64,000 nucleotides of DNA, taken from positions 1 through 64,000 of the forward strand of contig NZ_LMCP01000018.1 in NCBI RefSeq assembly GCF_001425625.1. Direction: 5' to 3'. The position numbers were made by a program, and so were the translations under genes. Numbering within the stretch: the first letter of the stretch is position 1; every line of letters begins with the position of its first letter. Of the stretch, positions 17,633-26,481 are shown in pieces. The DNA comes from Mesorhizobium sp. Root102 (lineage in GTDB: Bacteria; Pseudomonadota; Alphaproteobacteria; Rhizobiales; Rhizobiaceae). A model generated the notes under the pieces. It worked only from the letters and a program-made list of their open reading frames with translations. It did not search any database and was not told the DNA's origin.

Positions 17633-19165
17633 ATGGCCTCGACGATTTTGGAGATGCGCGACATCACCAAGACGTTCCCCGGCGTGAAGGCGCTTTCGAA
17701 CGTCAACCTCAGCGTCGAGGAAGGTGAGATTCATGCCGTGGTCGGCGAGAACGGCGCCGGCAAGTCGACGCTGATGAAGGTGCTGTCGGGCGTCTATCCC
17801 ACAGGCACCTATGACGGCCAGATCATCTTTCAGGGCCAGGAATGCCACTTCAAAGGCATCCATGACAGCGAACACAAGGGCATCGTCATCATCCACCAGG
17901 AGCTTGCCCTGGTGCCGATGCTGTCGATTGCCGAAAACATCTTCCTCGGCAACGAACACGCGAAATTCGGCATCATCGACTGGGACGCCAACGAGGCGCG
18001 CACCAGCGCCCTGTTGAAGAAGGTGGGCCTCAAGGAGGACCCCAAGACGCTGATCACCAATATCGGCGTCGGCAAGCAGCAGCTGGTCGAGATCGCCAAG
18101 GCGTTGAGCAAGGAAGTCAAGCTCTTGATCCTCGACGAGCCTACGGCATCGCTCAGCGAAAAGGACAGCCAGGCGCTGCTCGACCTGCTGCTCGAATTCA
18201 AGCGGCAAGGCATGACCTCGATCCTGATCTCGCACAAGCTCAACGAGGTGAACCGGGTTGCCGACAAGGTCACCGTGATCCGTGACGGGCGCACTATCGA
18301 GACGCTGGCCAAGAAGGACATCTCGGAAGATCGCATCATCACCTCGATGGTCGGCCGTTCGCTCGACGACCGCTATCCGCCGCGCGAGCCTGACATCGGC
18401 GAGGTCGTGTTCGAAGTGAAGAACTGGTCGGTCTATCATCCGCTCCATGCCGAGCGACACGTCATCAAGGGCATCGACATCAACGTGCGCAAGGGCGAGG
18501 TGGTGGGCATTGCCGGGTTGATGGGCGCCGGCCGCACCGAATTCGCCATGAGCATGTTCGGCCGTTCCTATGGCCGCCGTATCACCGGCGAGGTGCTGCT
18601 CAAGGGCAAGCCGATCGATGTTTCCTCGGTGAGCAAGGCGGTCGAACACGGAATCGCCTACGTGACCGAGGATCGCAAGACCTACGGCCTCAACCTCATC
18701 GACCATATCAAGCACAACATCACGCTGGCCAATCTCGGCGGCGTCTCGCGCCACAGCGTGATCGACGACATGCGCGAACTCAGCGTGGCCAACGACTATC
18801 GCAAGAAGACCAATATCCGCGCTTCCAGCGTCTATCAGATGACCGGCAATCTTTCCGGCGGCAACCAGCAGAAGGTGGTGCTGTCGAAATGGCTGTTCGC
18901 GGACCCCGAAGTGCTGATCCTCGACGAGCCGACGCGCGGCATCGATGTCGGCGCCAAGTACGAAATCTACACGATCATCGCCCGGCTTGCCGCCGAAGGT
19001 AAGGCGATCGTGGTCATTTCGTCGGAAATGCCAGAACTGCTCGGCATCACCGACCGTATCTATGTCATGAACGAAGGACGCATAGTCGGAGAAATGCCCG
19101 CGGCGGACGCAAGCCAGGAAAAAATAATGCGCGCCATCGTTCGGGGAGAAGGAAAAGCAGCATGA
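17633..19165 (+). CDS. gguA: monosaccharide ABC transporter ATPase GguA
   Basis: The 510-residue protein has two fused ABC domains, as in XylG/MglA. Domain 1 has Walker A GENGAGKS, the degenerate signature region GVGKQQLVEIAKAL and Walker B LLILDEPTASL. Domain 2 has the deviant P-loop region GLMGAGRTE, the LSGGNQQKVVLSKWL signature and Walker B VLILDEPTRGIDVG. It powers uptake of sugars delivered by ChvE. I choose the ATG at 17633 with AAGGAG upstream. The gguB start overlaps its stop (ATGA). Confidence 0.95.
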   Translation: MASTILEMRDITKTFPGVKALSNVNLSVEEGEIHAVVGENGAGKSTLMKVLSGVYPTGTYDGQIIFQGQECHFKGIHDSEHKGIVIIHQELALVPMLSIAENIFLGNEHAKFGIIDWDANEARTSALLKKVGLKEDPKTLITNIGVGKQQLVEIAKALSKEVKLLILDEPTASLSEKDSQALLDLLLEFKRQGMTSILISHKLNEVNRVADKVTVIRDGRTIETLAKKDISEDRIITSMVGRSLDDRYPPREPDIGEVVFEVKNWSVYHPLHAERHVIKGIDINVRKGEVVGIAGLMGAGRTEFAMSMFGRSYGRRITGEVLLKGKPIDVSSVSKAVEHGIAYVTEDRKTYGLNLIDHIKHNITLANLGGVSRHSVIDDMRELSVANDYRKKTNIRASSVYQMTGNLSGGNQQKVVLSKWLFADPEVLILDEPTRGIDVGAKYEIYTIIARLAAEGKAIVVISSEMPELLGITDRIYVMNEGRIVGEMPAADASQEKIMRAIVRGEGKAA

Positions 19166-20454
19166 GCACGGAAAGCGCCCCCGCCCCGCAAAGCAAAGTC
19201 GCCGAAGACGTGCCGCAGCGTCCACGCATCGCCGTCTCGGCGCTGGCGACGAACCTGCGCGAATACGGCCTGATACTGGCGCTGATCGCCATCATGGTGT
19301 TCTTCCAGTTCACCACCTCCGGAACGCTGTTCAAGCCAGTGAACCTGAGCAATCTGGTGCAGCAGAACTCGTTCATCATCGTGATGGCGCTGGGCATGTT
19401 GCTGGTCATCGTCTCGGGCCATATCGACCTCAGCGTCGGCTCCGTCGCCGGCTTCATCGGCGCACTGGCGGCGATGATGATGGTCATCTGGCCGCTCGGC
19501 CCGTTCAGCAATCCGCTGGTGGTGTCGATCATTTGCCTCATCGTGGGCGGCGCGATCGGCGCCGCGCAAGGCTACTGGATCGCCTATCACCGAATACCGA
19601 GCTTCATCGTCACGCTGGCCGGCATGCTGATCTTCCGCGGCATCTGCCAGGCGCTGCTGGGCGGCGGTTCCTCGGTGGGCCCACTGCCCGATGGCTTCAA
19701 GGCGCTCAGCTCCGGCTTCATCCCGGATGTCATTGGGCCACTGACGCTTATCCCGCCGACGGTTAACGCGGCCGGCAAGACCATCATGGGCAGCGGCCTG
19801 ACCCTCCACATGACGACGATCGTGCTGGGCCTGATCGCTGTGCTGGCCTACGCCTATTTCGGGCTGAGGACGCGACGCAAACGCGAACGCCATGGCTACG
19901 AGGCCGAACCCTTTACCCTGTTCGTCATCAAGACGCTGGTCGGCAGCGCGCTGGCGCTGTTCCTGGTCTACCAGTTCGCCAGTTACAGGGGCCTGCCGGT
20001 GGTGCTGCTCGTCATGGGCGTGCTGATTTCGCTGTTCGTCTTCGTCACCAAGCGCATGACTATCGGCCGCCGCATCTATGCAATGGGCGGCAATGCCAAG
20101 GCAGCGCAGCTGTCGGGCATCAAGACCGAGCGGCTGACGCTGATGGTGTTCGTCAATATGGGCGTTCTGTCGGCGCTTGGCGGCCTGATCATCGCGGCCC
20201 GCCTTGGGCAGGCGGTGCCGGCCGCGGGCCTCGGCAGCGAGCTCGACGTGATCGCTGCCGTCTTCATCGGCGGCGCCTCGGCGATGGGCGGTGTCGGCCA
20301 GGTCATCGGCGCGGTGGTCGGCGGCTTCATCATGGGCGTCATGAACAACGGCATGTCGATCATGGGTGTCAATGTCGACTGGCAGCAGGTGGTCAAAGGC
20401 CTGGTGCTGCTCGGTGCCGTGATCTTCGACGTGTACAACAAGAACAAGGCTTGA
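19162..20454 (+). CDS. gguB: monosaccharide ABC transporter permease GguB
   Basis: The 430-residue polytopic protein of the XylH/RbsC permease family has hydrophobic segments throughout, the block LGMLLVIVSGHIDLSVGSVA near residue 80, and GGNAKAAQLSGIKTERLTLM, the conserved EAA-like cytoplasmic loop. Its N-terminus is cytoplasmic and proline/alanine-rich. It forms the membrane pore of the ChvE-GguAB sugar importer. Its start overlaps the gguA stop by four bases, so it is translationally coupled. Confidence 0.95.
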   Translation: MSTESAPAPQSKVAEDVPQRPRIAVSALATNLREYGLILALIAIMVFFQFTTSGTLFKPVNLSNLVQQNSFIIVMALGMLLVIVSGHIDLSVGSVAGFIGALAAMMMVIWPLGPFSNPLVVSIICLIVGGAIGAAQGYWIAYHRIPSFIVTLAGMLIFRGICQALLGGGSSVGPLPDGFKALSSGFIPDVIGPLTLIPPTVNAAGKTIMGSGLTLHMTTIVLGLIAVLAYAYFGLRTRRKRERHGYEAEPFTLFVIKTLVGSALALFLVYQFASYRGLPVVLLVMGVLISLFVFVTKRMTIGRRIYAMGGNAKAAQLSGIKTERLTLMVFVNMGVLSALGGLIIAARLGQAVPAAGLGSELDVIAAVFIGGASAMGGVGQVIGAVVGGFIMGVMNNGMSIMGVNVDWQQVVKGLVLLGAVIFDVYNKNKA

Positions 20455-20660
20455 ACAGACTTTAGTCGAGGCAAGCAGGAGGCATACGATCGCGGCGCTG
20501 CCGGCAAACCCGCCGGCGTAAAGAAGTCCCCTGAGGGACCAGGCCCGCGAGCGCAATCCGAACGGAGAATATCAACCGTGGCATGGACGACGTCCCGGCC
20601 GCGCTGAGCAAGGTTTGCTGTTTTGGCAGCCCTGCCAAGGCAAATGAGAGAGGATTTATC

Positions 20661-21653
20661 ATGCTGATCTCCCAGATCCTTGACGACGCCGAGACCATCC
20701 GCGTCGTTGCCCGCAACGGCGGCAAGACCCGGATCATAAACGGCGCCCGCAGCGTCTATTCGCTGGCGATGGAGGCTGCCCGCACCGGCGTCGGCCTCGC
20801 CGCGCTGATCGAACGCAAGGGGCTCGGCGAAACGGTCGATCTCGAAGCGGCCTACAAGAAAGGGCGGCTGCTGTCGCCGATCAACCATCCCGACCCGGCG
20901 CATCTGCACCTGACCGGCACCGGACTGACGCATCTCGGCTCAGCCGCGACACGCGACTCCATGCACAAGAAGCTCAGTGCCGATGGCGAGGAGCAGCTAA
21001 CCGATTCCATGAAGATGTTCCGCATGGGGCTGGAGGGCGGCAAGCCCGCGAAAGGCCAGATCGGCGTGCAGCCGGAATGGTTCTACAAGGGCAACGGCAC
21101 GATGGCGGTGGCGCCAGGTGCCGCACTCCTGTCACCGGCTTTCGCCAAGGACGCCGGGGAAGAGCCCGAAGTGGCCGGCATCTATGTCATCGGCGACGAC
21201 GGCGCGCCCTTCCGCGTCGGCTTCACGCTGTCGAACGAATTCTCGGACCATGTGACCGAGCGCGTGAACTATCTCTTCCTGGCCCATTCCAAGCTGCGCA
21301 ATGCTTCGTTCGGCCCGGAAATCCTGATCGGCGACCTGCCTTCCGATATCCGTGGCACCTCGCGCATCGTGCGCGACAGCGAGGTGTTGTGGGAAAAGCC
21401 GTTCCTGTCCGGCGAAGCGAACATGTCGCACACAATCGCCAATCTTGAGCATCACCACTTCAAATACGCGGCCTTCCGCCAGCCGGGCGACGTGCATGTG
21501 CATATGTTCGGTACGGCGACGCTGTCCTTCGCCGACGGCATCAAGACCGAGGCCGGCGACGTGTTCGAGATCGAAGCCGGAGATTTCGGCCTGCCGCTAC
21601 GCAACCCGCTTGAGATCGAAAAGCCGGTGAAGGTGGAGGTGAAGGCCCTGTGA
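20661..21653 (+). CDS. gguC: GguC/AraD1-family protein (fumarylacetoacetase fold)
   Basis: The 330-residue protein of the GguC family always follows chvE-gguAB in rhizobia. Visible segments are PINHPDPAHLHLTGTGLTHL, GVQPEWFYKGNGTMAVAPG, the acidic metal-site block SNEFSDHVTERVNYLFLAHS, and a C-terminal GDVFEIEAGDFGLPLRNPL. Related AraD1 enzymes are fumarylacetoacetate-hydrolase-fold dehydratases of sugar-acid pathways, so a role in catabolism of the imported sugar is likely. The ATG at 20661 has GAGAGAGG upstream. The 206-base gap after gguB holds no gene I can support. Confidence 0.9.
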   Translation: MLISQILDDAETIRVVARNGGKTRIINGARSVYSLAMEAARTGVGLAALIERKGLGETVDLEAAYKKGRLLSPINHPDPAHLHLTGTGLTHLGSAATRDSMHKKLSADGEEQLTDSMKMFRMGLEGGKPAKGQIGVQPEWFYKGNGTMAVAPGAALLSPAFAKDAGEEPEVAGIYVIGDDGAPFRVGFTLSNEFSDHVTERVNYLFLAHSKLRNASFGPEILIGDLPSDIRGTSRIVRDSEVLWEKPFLSGEANMSHTIANLEHHHFKYAAFRQPGDVHVHMFGTATLSFADGIKTEAGDVFEIEAGDFGLPLRNPLEIEKPVKVEVKAL

Positions 21654-21677
21654 GCTAGCGCAGAATTGGGACGAGGA

Positions 21678-22130
21678 ATGAACCGGATACGGCTTGGCAT
21701 TGCATTCATCGGCCTGGTGCTTGCCTTTGCCTGTTTCTCCTCGACGGCCTACAGCGCGGCGCGCTGCAGCCCGGCATCCTATCGCGAAGCCCGGTCGGCA
21801 ATGACCAGCCAGCTTCTGGCTACCGGTTACTCGAAGACGCAGGTCGGCTTTCTGATGCGCAATGCGAACCGCATGACATCGGAGATGCGCGCCGACAAGC
21901 TCAACGAGAAAGCCAAAGCCTGCGGCATCGAGTCTGCACGGGCCTATGTCCTTGAATGCCTCGACAAGCAGTTGTTCCCGTTGAAATACGGCACAAGCGC
22001 GTCGCTCGACGACGAGAAACAGACCAAGGGATTTTGGGGCAAAAAGCGCCTGACGGTGCGCGAGCTGCTCTTTATCGGTGAGTTCCACGCCTGCCTCGGC
22101 GCCGCGAAGGAATATCTCTTTCGCGGCTGA
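21678..22130 (+). CDS. small exported hypothetical protein
   Basis: The 150-residue protein has an N-terminal signal sequence (MNRIRLGIAFIGLVLAFACF, cleavage near AYSA), so it is probably periplasmic or outer-membrane. The mature part has four cysteines (RCSPAS, KACGIE, LECLDK, HACLGA), suggesting one or two disulfides, and no motif I recognise. ACGAGGA precedes the ATG at 21678. It lies 24 bases after gguC and may be co-transcribed with it, but nothing ties it to sugar uptake. Confidence 0.68.
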   Translation: MNRIRLGIAFIGLVLAFACFSSTAYSAARCSPASYREARSAMTSQLLATGYSKTQVGFLMRNANRMTSEMRADKLNEKAKACGIESARAYVLECLDKQLFPLKYGTSASLDDEKQTKGFWGKKRLTVRELLFIGEFHACLGAAKEYLFRG

Positions 22131-22151
22131 CACCAGCCTCGGCGGCGAGGA

Positions 22152-23246
22152 TTAGCGCGCCGCTCTAAAATGCTTGGAGAGTTTCAGGCCCTGCGCCTGG
22201 TAATTGGAGCCGAGATCGGTGCCGTAGAGTGCCTGCGGCCGCTTCAGCATATGCTCGTAAACCAGCCTGCCGACGATCTGGCCATGGTCGAGGATGAACG
22301 GCACTTCGTGGCTGCGCACCTCGAGCACCGCCCGGCTGCCGGTGCCACCGGACGCCGAATGGCCGAAGCCCGGATCGAAGAAGCCGGCGTAGTGGACGCG
22401 GAATTCGCCGACCAGCGGATCAAAGGGCGTCATCTCGGCGGCATAGAGCGGCGGCACATGCACCGCTTCCTGGCTGACGAGGATGTAGAATTCGTCGGGA
22501 TCGAGCACCAGCTCGCCGGCGCCGCTCTTGTGGATCGGCTCCCAGAAGTCGACGACCTCCTGTGCCGCGCGCTTGTCGACATCGACGAGGCCGGTGTGAT
22601 GCTTGCCGCGATAGCCGACCAGGCCGTTCTGATCGCCATTGAGGTCGATCGACAGCGCGATGCCGCCGCCGGAAATGTTCGGCGGCTCGGTGGCGACCAG
22701 CATCTCGGCGCGATGCAATTCATACAGCTCGGCTTCCGAGAGCAGCGCATTGCCGGTGCGGAAACGGACCTGCGACAGCCGCGAGCCGGTGCGGACGACG
22801 ATCGGGAAGGTGCGCGGGCTGACCTCCAGATAGAGCGGACCATGATAGCCGGCGGCGATCTTGTCGAACTCGTGGCCGCGATCGGTCATGACACGGGTGA
22901 AGATGTCGAGCCGCCCGGTCGAGCTCTTCGGATTGGCCGAGGCCGAAATGTCTGCCGGCAATGCCAGGCTTTCAAGCAAGGGCACGATGTAGACGCAGCC
23001 GGTCTCCAGCACCGCGCCCTCGGCAAGATCGATTTCGTGCAACTGCAGCCGATCGAGTTTTTCCGAAACCTTGTGGTTGGGGCCGGGCAGGAAGGAGGCA
23101 CGCACCCGCCAGGCCTTGTCGCCGAGCCTGAGATCAAGACTGGCGGGCTGGATCTGGCCGGCATCGAGCGCGCGCGTCGACTTCAGCGCGCCGGACTGGA
23201 ACAGCGCCGAGATGTCCTGATCGGGAAGAATGCCTGTCTGCCGCAA
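22152..23246 (-). CDS. dcd: 2'-deoxycytidine 5'-triphosphate deaminase, long (two-domain) form
   Basis: The 364-residue protein is about twice the length of enterobacterial Dcd. The N-terminal half (LRQTGILPDQDISALFQSGA, QPASLDLRLGD, ANPKSSTGRLDIFTRVMTDR-G) carries the dCTP deaminase/dUTPase-fold motifs. The C-terminal half (PFDPLVGEFRVHYAGFFDPG, then FG) repeats the fold. The enzyme converts dCTP to dUTP for dTTP synthesis. I choose TTG 23246, with AAGGAG seven bases upstream, over the ATG at 23303, because family homology begins at TGILPDQDI. It is divergent from the riboswitch-controlled metZ. Confidence 0.88.
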   Translation of the reverse strand: MRQTGILPDQDISALFQSGALKSTRALDAGQIQPASLDLRLGDKAWRVRASFLPGPNHKVSEKLDRLQLHEIDLAEGAVLETGCVYIVPLLESLALPADISASANPKSSTGRLDIFTRVMTDRGHEFDKIAAGYHGPLYLEVSPRTFPIVVRTGSRLSQVRFRTGNALLSEAELYELHRAEMLVATEPPNISGGGIALSIDLNGDQNGLVGYRGKHHTGLVDVDKRAAQEVVDFWEPIHKSGAGELVLDPDEFYILVSQEAVHVPPLYAAEMTPFDPLVGEFRVHYAGFFDPGFGHSASGGTGSRAVLEVRSHEVPFILDHGQIVGRLVYEHMLKRPQALYGTDLGSNYQAQGLKLSKHFRAAR

Positions 23247-23328
23247 GGCTCCGCTCCTTAGCCGCTGGTACAAACCTCTTAATGAAGCCGGCAATTGACG
23301 CAAGCGTGGCGCGGGTCTAAAGGGTCGT

Positions 23329-23386
23329 TATCCCGTGGTGATTTGGCCGGTCGGCTTGCAGCCACGTTAAACAAGTCGCTAAAGGA
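23329..23386 (+). ncRNA. SAM-II riboswitch
   Basis: The sequence matches the SAM-II (metA-type) consensus: CGTGGTGATTTGGCCG, then GGCTTGCAGCCACGTTAAAC, then GCTAAAG (ending at 23384). The CGTGG/CCACG stem and the downstream pseudoknot strand are present. SAM-II aptamers bind S-adenosylmethionine and shut down methionine synthesis genes in alphaproteobacteria. It lies upstream of metZ with a terminator hairpin in between. Confidence 0.95.
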
Positions 23387-23410
23387 CCGTCGGGCCGCAA
23401 GGCCGTATGG

Positions 23411-23441
23411 ACCGGTTGCGACTTTCGCGGCCGGTTTTTTT
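23411..23441 (+). terminator. intrinsic terminator of the SAM-II riboswitch expression platform
   Basis: ACCGGTTGCGA, a CTT loop and TCGCGGCCGGT make an 11-bp stem with two G-U pairs, followed directly by seven T residues. It lies 26 bases after the aptamer and 18 bases before the metZ ATG, so transcription could be attenuated when SAM is bound. Confidence 0.85.
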
Positions 23442-23459
23442 GTGTCTGGAAGAAGAGCG

Positions 23460-24647
23460 ATGAGCACCAATAAGCGCAACTGGAAGCCTCAGACAGCACT
23501 CGTGCACAGCGGAACGCTGCGTTCCGGTTTCGGCGAAACGTCTGAAGCGATTTACCTCACCCAGGGCTATGTCTACGAAACGGCGCAGGCCGCCGAAGCC
23601 CGTTTCAAGGGTGAGGAGCCGGGCTTCATCTATTCGCGCTACGCCAATCCGACCGTCGATATGTTCGAGAAGCGCATGTGCGCACTCGAAGGTGCGGAAG
23701 ACGCCCGCGCCACCGCGTCCGGCATGGCCGCGGTGACGGCTGCGCTTCTGTGCAGCGCCAAGGGCGGCGACCATATCGTGGCGGCGCGTGCGCTGTTCGG
23801 CTCGTGCCGCTGGGTGGTCGAGACGCTTGCGCCGAGATACGGCATCGAGGCGACGCTGGTCGACGGCACCGACATCGCCAACTGGGAAAAGGCGGTCAAG
23901 CCGAACACCAAGCTGTTCTTCCTGGAAAGCCCGACCAACCCAACGCTGGAAGTGGTCGATATCGCCGCCGTCGCTTCGCTTGCCAATTCGATAGGCGCCA
24001 GGCTGATCGTCGACAATGTTTTCGCCACGCCCCTGCAGCAGAAGCCCTTGCAACTCGGCGCCCACATCGTCGTCTATTCGGCGACCAAGCATATCGATGG
24101 CCAGGGTCGCTGTCTCGGCGGCGTCATCCTGTCGGACAAGAAGTGGATCGATGAGAACCTGCACGACTATTTCCGCCACACTGGTCCCAGCCTGTCGCCC
24201 TTCAACGCCTGGACGCTGCTGAAGGGCCTGGAAACGCTGCCGCTGCGGGTGCGCCAGCAGACAGAAAGCGCAGGCCGGATCGCTGACTTCCTGGCCGAGC
24301 GGCCGGAAATCGCCCGTGTCATCTATCCCGGGCGGGCCGACCACCCGCAGGCCGATATCGTCAAGAAGCAGATGTCGGGCGGCTCGACGCTGATCTGCCT
24401 CGACGTCAAGGGCGGCAAGCAGGCGGCCTTCGCCTTGCAGAACGCGCTCGACATCGTGCTGATATCCAACAATCTCGGCGATGCCAAGAGCCTGATCACC
24501 CACCCGGCGACAACGACGCACAAGAATCTGAGTGACGAGGCGCGCGCCGAACTTGGCATTGGGGCGGGCACGCTCAGACTGTCGGTCGGCCTGGAAGACA
24601 CCGACGATCTGCTAGAGGATATCGCACAGGCGCTGAAGGCCAAATAA
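23460..24647 (+). CDS. metZ: O-succinylhomoserine sulfhydrylase
   Basis: The 395-residue PLP enzyme of the Cys/Met metabolism family replaces the succinyl group of O-succinylhomoserine with sulfide to give homocysteine. Visible features are FIYSRYANPTVDMFEKRM, ATASGMAAVTAAL, ESPTNPTLEVVDI, and the PLP lysine in YSATKHIDGQGRCLGG. The KHIDGQGRCLGG variant and the upstream SAM-II riboswitch identify MetZ rather than cystathionine gamma-synthase. The frame is open upstream to 23295, but only the ATG at 23460, after the riboswitch, is sensible. Confidence 0.95.
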   Translation: MSTNKRNWKPQTALVHSGTLRSGFGETSEAIYLTQGYVYETAQAAEARFKGEEPGFIYSRYANPTVDMFEKRMCALEGAEDARATASGMAAVTAALLCSAKGGDHIVAARALFGSCRWVVETLAPRYGIEATLVDGTDIANWEKAVKPNTKLFFLESPTNPTLEVVDIAAVASLANSIGARLIVDNVFATPLQQKPLQLGAHIVVYSATKHIDGQGRCLGGVILSDKKWIDENLHDYFRHTGPSLSPFNAWTLLKGLETLPLRVRQQTESAGRIADFLAERPEIARVIYPGRADHPQADIVKKQMSGGSTLICLDVKGGKQAAFALQNALDIVLISNNLGDAKSLITHPATTTHKNLSDEARAELGIGAGTLRLSVGLEDTDDLLEDIAQALKAK

Positions 24648-24655
24648 GAGGGCTT

Positions 24656-25807
24656 TCAGGCGCCGGACGGCGTCTCTTCCAGCTCGGCCGCCTTGGTGCC
24701 GATGGTCATCGCATTGCCGCGCCAGTCGACGGCGCCGCCGAGCCAGCCGCGCGCCCACATTGCCGGCAGGATCAGGTCGCGCGCCATGATCGCGGCAACC
24801 ATGCGTGGCGACAGGTACCAGCCCTTGGACCAGGCCAGGGCGCACTCGGGAAGATAGAAGGCGGCCAATACGGCAATTGCGGTTGCCCAGAGGCTGACAC
24901 CGGCACTTGCCGCCGCAATCAGCGCGAGCACCAGCGGCACCACCGCGCCAGTCAGGATCTCGGGTGCGAAGAACAGCGGGAAGGTGACGCGGCGCAGGCG
25001 CGCCCAGCGGGCCTGACGCGACCAGATCTCGTCAAACGTGCGCCGGCCGAGCGGCTGCTCGAAGGGCGCGGCGACGAGATTGACTCGCAGGCCGAGGCCA
25101 TTGACCAGCTTGGTCGCGGCGGCATCCTCGGCGATCTCGGCCGCCAGCGCGCGGATGCCGCCATTGGCGTCGAGCATCGGCTTGTTCCAGAGCATGCTCT
25201 TGCCCTGGGCAAAGCCAAGGCCGAGTGCCTCGCCGGCATATTGCCAGCGCGCCTGCAGCGTGTTGAGGAAAGCGCATTCGACTTCAGCCCAGAAACCGGC
25301 CGGCCGCGAGCCTATCGGCGTCGAGCAGACAAGTCCGGTGTCGGGCCGCCATGCAGCCATCAGGTGCTGGACGTAATCCCTCGGCATCAGCACGTTGGAA
25401 TCGGCCAGGGCAACCCAGTCGTGCCGCGCGGCCTCCCAGCCCTTGACGCAATTGTTGAGTTTCGGATTGGCGCTGATGCGGTCGTCGCCGACCAGAAGCC
25501 GGGCCGGCACCTTCGGGAACCGGGCAATTGCCCTGTTTATCAGTTTGACCACCGGGTCGTCGGCATGGGCAACGCAGAAGATCAGCTCGTAGTGCGGCCA
25601 GTCGAGCGAGAAGGCACGTTCCAGCGTCTCGCGCGTGAACGGCTCGACGCCACGCGACGGCACGACAATCGACACTGGCCGCGGCTTGCCGGCCGGCGGC
25701 GCGATAATGCGGCGCCGTTTCAGACGTGAAGCGGCAAGCACGATGCTGGCGAGATTTGAGAGGATAAGGGCAGTCGAAAGCGCGGCGGCTATGAGAGTGA
25801 GTTCCAT
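24656..25807 (-). CDS. GT21-like ceramide glucosyltransferase / HpnI-type glycosyltransferase
   Basis: The 383-residue membrane glycosyltransferase has an N-terminal membrane helix (about 5-25), a GT-A domain (PVSIVVPSRGVE, NPKLNNCVKGWEAARHDWVA, LADSNVLMP), and the R-x-x-RW type acceptor motif in SRQARWARLRR. Two or more C-terminal membrane helices follow (about 265-320). This is the layout of GT21 ceramide glucosyltransferases, which occur in some rhizobia, and of the hopanoid enzyme HpnI. No hopanoid genes are adjacent, so a sphingolipid or other lipid substrate is equally possible. Confidence 0.78.
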   Translation of the reverse strand: MELTLIAAALSTALILSNLASIVLAASRLKRRRIIAPPAGKPRPVSIVVPSRGVEPFTRETLERAFSLDWPHYELIFCVAHADDPVVKLINRAIARFPKVPARLLVGDDRISANPKLNNCVKGWEAARHDWVALADSNVLMPRDYVQHLMAAWRPDTGLVCSTPIGSRPAGFWAEVECAFLNTLQARWQYAGEALGLGFAQGKSMLWNKPMLDANGGIRALAAEIAEDAAATKLVNGLGLRVNLVAAPFEQPLGRRTFDEIWSRQARWARLRRVTFPLFFAPEILTGAVVPLVLALIAAASAGVSLWATAIAVLAAFYLPECALAWSKGWYLSPRMVAAIMARDLILPAMWARGWLGGAVDWRGNAMTIGTKAAELEETPSGA

Positions 25808-26050
25808 CGAGATCCGGTCACTCCAGAAAACCGGTCCGCCAGAACAATCTGGCTGGCAGGACGACCGATTTCAACAGTTCGACAGAGCGCCCGAGTCGCG
25901 CGGCACTGGTCGGCGCACACCATCATTGTCATGTGTCACTCAAATGACATTCTTTGCCGCCACCTGCCGTTCGATCGGCAATAAGGACGCGCACCGTTGA
26001 CCAGCCTGCAACGAGCGCCGAGAGTTACCGGATTGTTTTTGGAGCCGCTT

Positions 26051-26443
26051 ATGTACAGCGCCGTCACGCGCAACATCGAAGTGCAGGTCAGGCCGTTCTA
26101 TCTGGAGGATCGCTCGAATCCCTCAGAGAACCGCTATGTCTGGGGCTATCAGATAACGATCGACAATCAGTCGGACGATTTCGTTCAGCTTTTGTCGCGC
26201 TATTGGCACATCACCGACGGCACCGGCCGGGTCGAGGAGGTTCGCGGCGCCGGCGTCGTCGGCGACCAGCCCGAACTCAATCCCGGCGACAGCTACCAGT
26301 ACACGTCCGGTTGTCCGCTTTCGACACCGTCCGGCATCATGGTCGGGCACTACACGATGCGCAACAAGCGGGGCGAGACGTTCGACATCGCCATCCCCGC
26401 CTTCTCACTCGACCTGCCGGGGACGCGGCGGACGGTGAATTAG
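26051..26443 (+). CDS. apaG: ApaG (Co2+/Mg2+ efflux-associated) protein
   Basis: The 130-residue single-domain protein contains VRPFYLEDRSNPSENRYVWG, QLLSRYWHITDGTGRVEEVR and GDSYQYTSGCPLSTPSGIMV, the conserved ApaG/DUF525 blocks (a fibronectin-III-like beta sandwich). ApaG binds nucleotides or metals and is linked to magnesium/cobalt homeostasis; its exact role is unsettled. The ATG at 26051 is preceded by GGAG. The 243-base gap upstream contains no gene I can support. Confidence 0.93.
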   Translation: MYSAVTRNIEVQVRPFYLEDRSNPSENRYVWGYQITIDNQSDDFVQLLSRYWHITDGTGRVEEVRGAGVVGDQPELNPGDSYQYTSGCPLSTPSGIMVGHYTMRNKRGETFDIAIPAFSLDLPGTRRTVN

Positions 26444-26446
26444 CGT

Positions 26447-26472
26447 CCTTCTCCCCGTGAACGGGGAGAAGG
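26447..26472. terminator. bidirectional hairpin between convergent apaG and hslO
   Basis: CCTTCTCCCCGT and ACGGGGAGAAGG form a perfect 12-bp stem with a GA dinucleotide between. It lies between the stops of two convergent genes and probably terminates both. The same C-rich motif is a common intergenic repeat in rhizobia. Confidence 0.7.
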
Positions 26473-26481
26473 GAGACTTTC

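Noticed and set aside
17525..19225. 566-codon minus-strand ORF opposite gguA
   Set aside because: Antisense to a complete two-domain ABC ATPase; no SD and low-complexity composition.
25808..26050. small ORFs in the gap before apaG
   Set aside because: The only short frame (starting at an ATG near 25930) has 17 codons and no SD.
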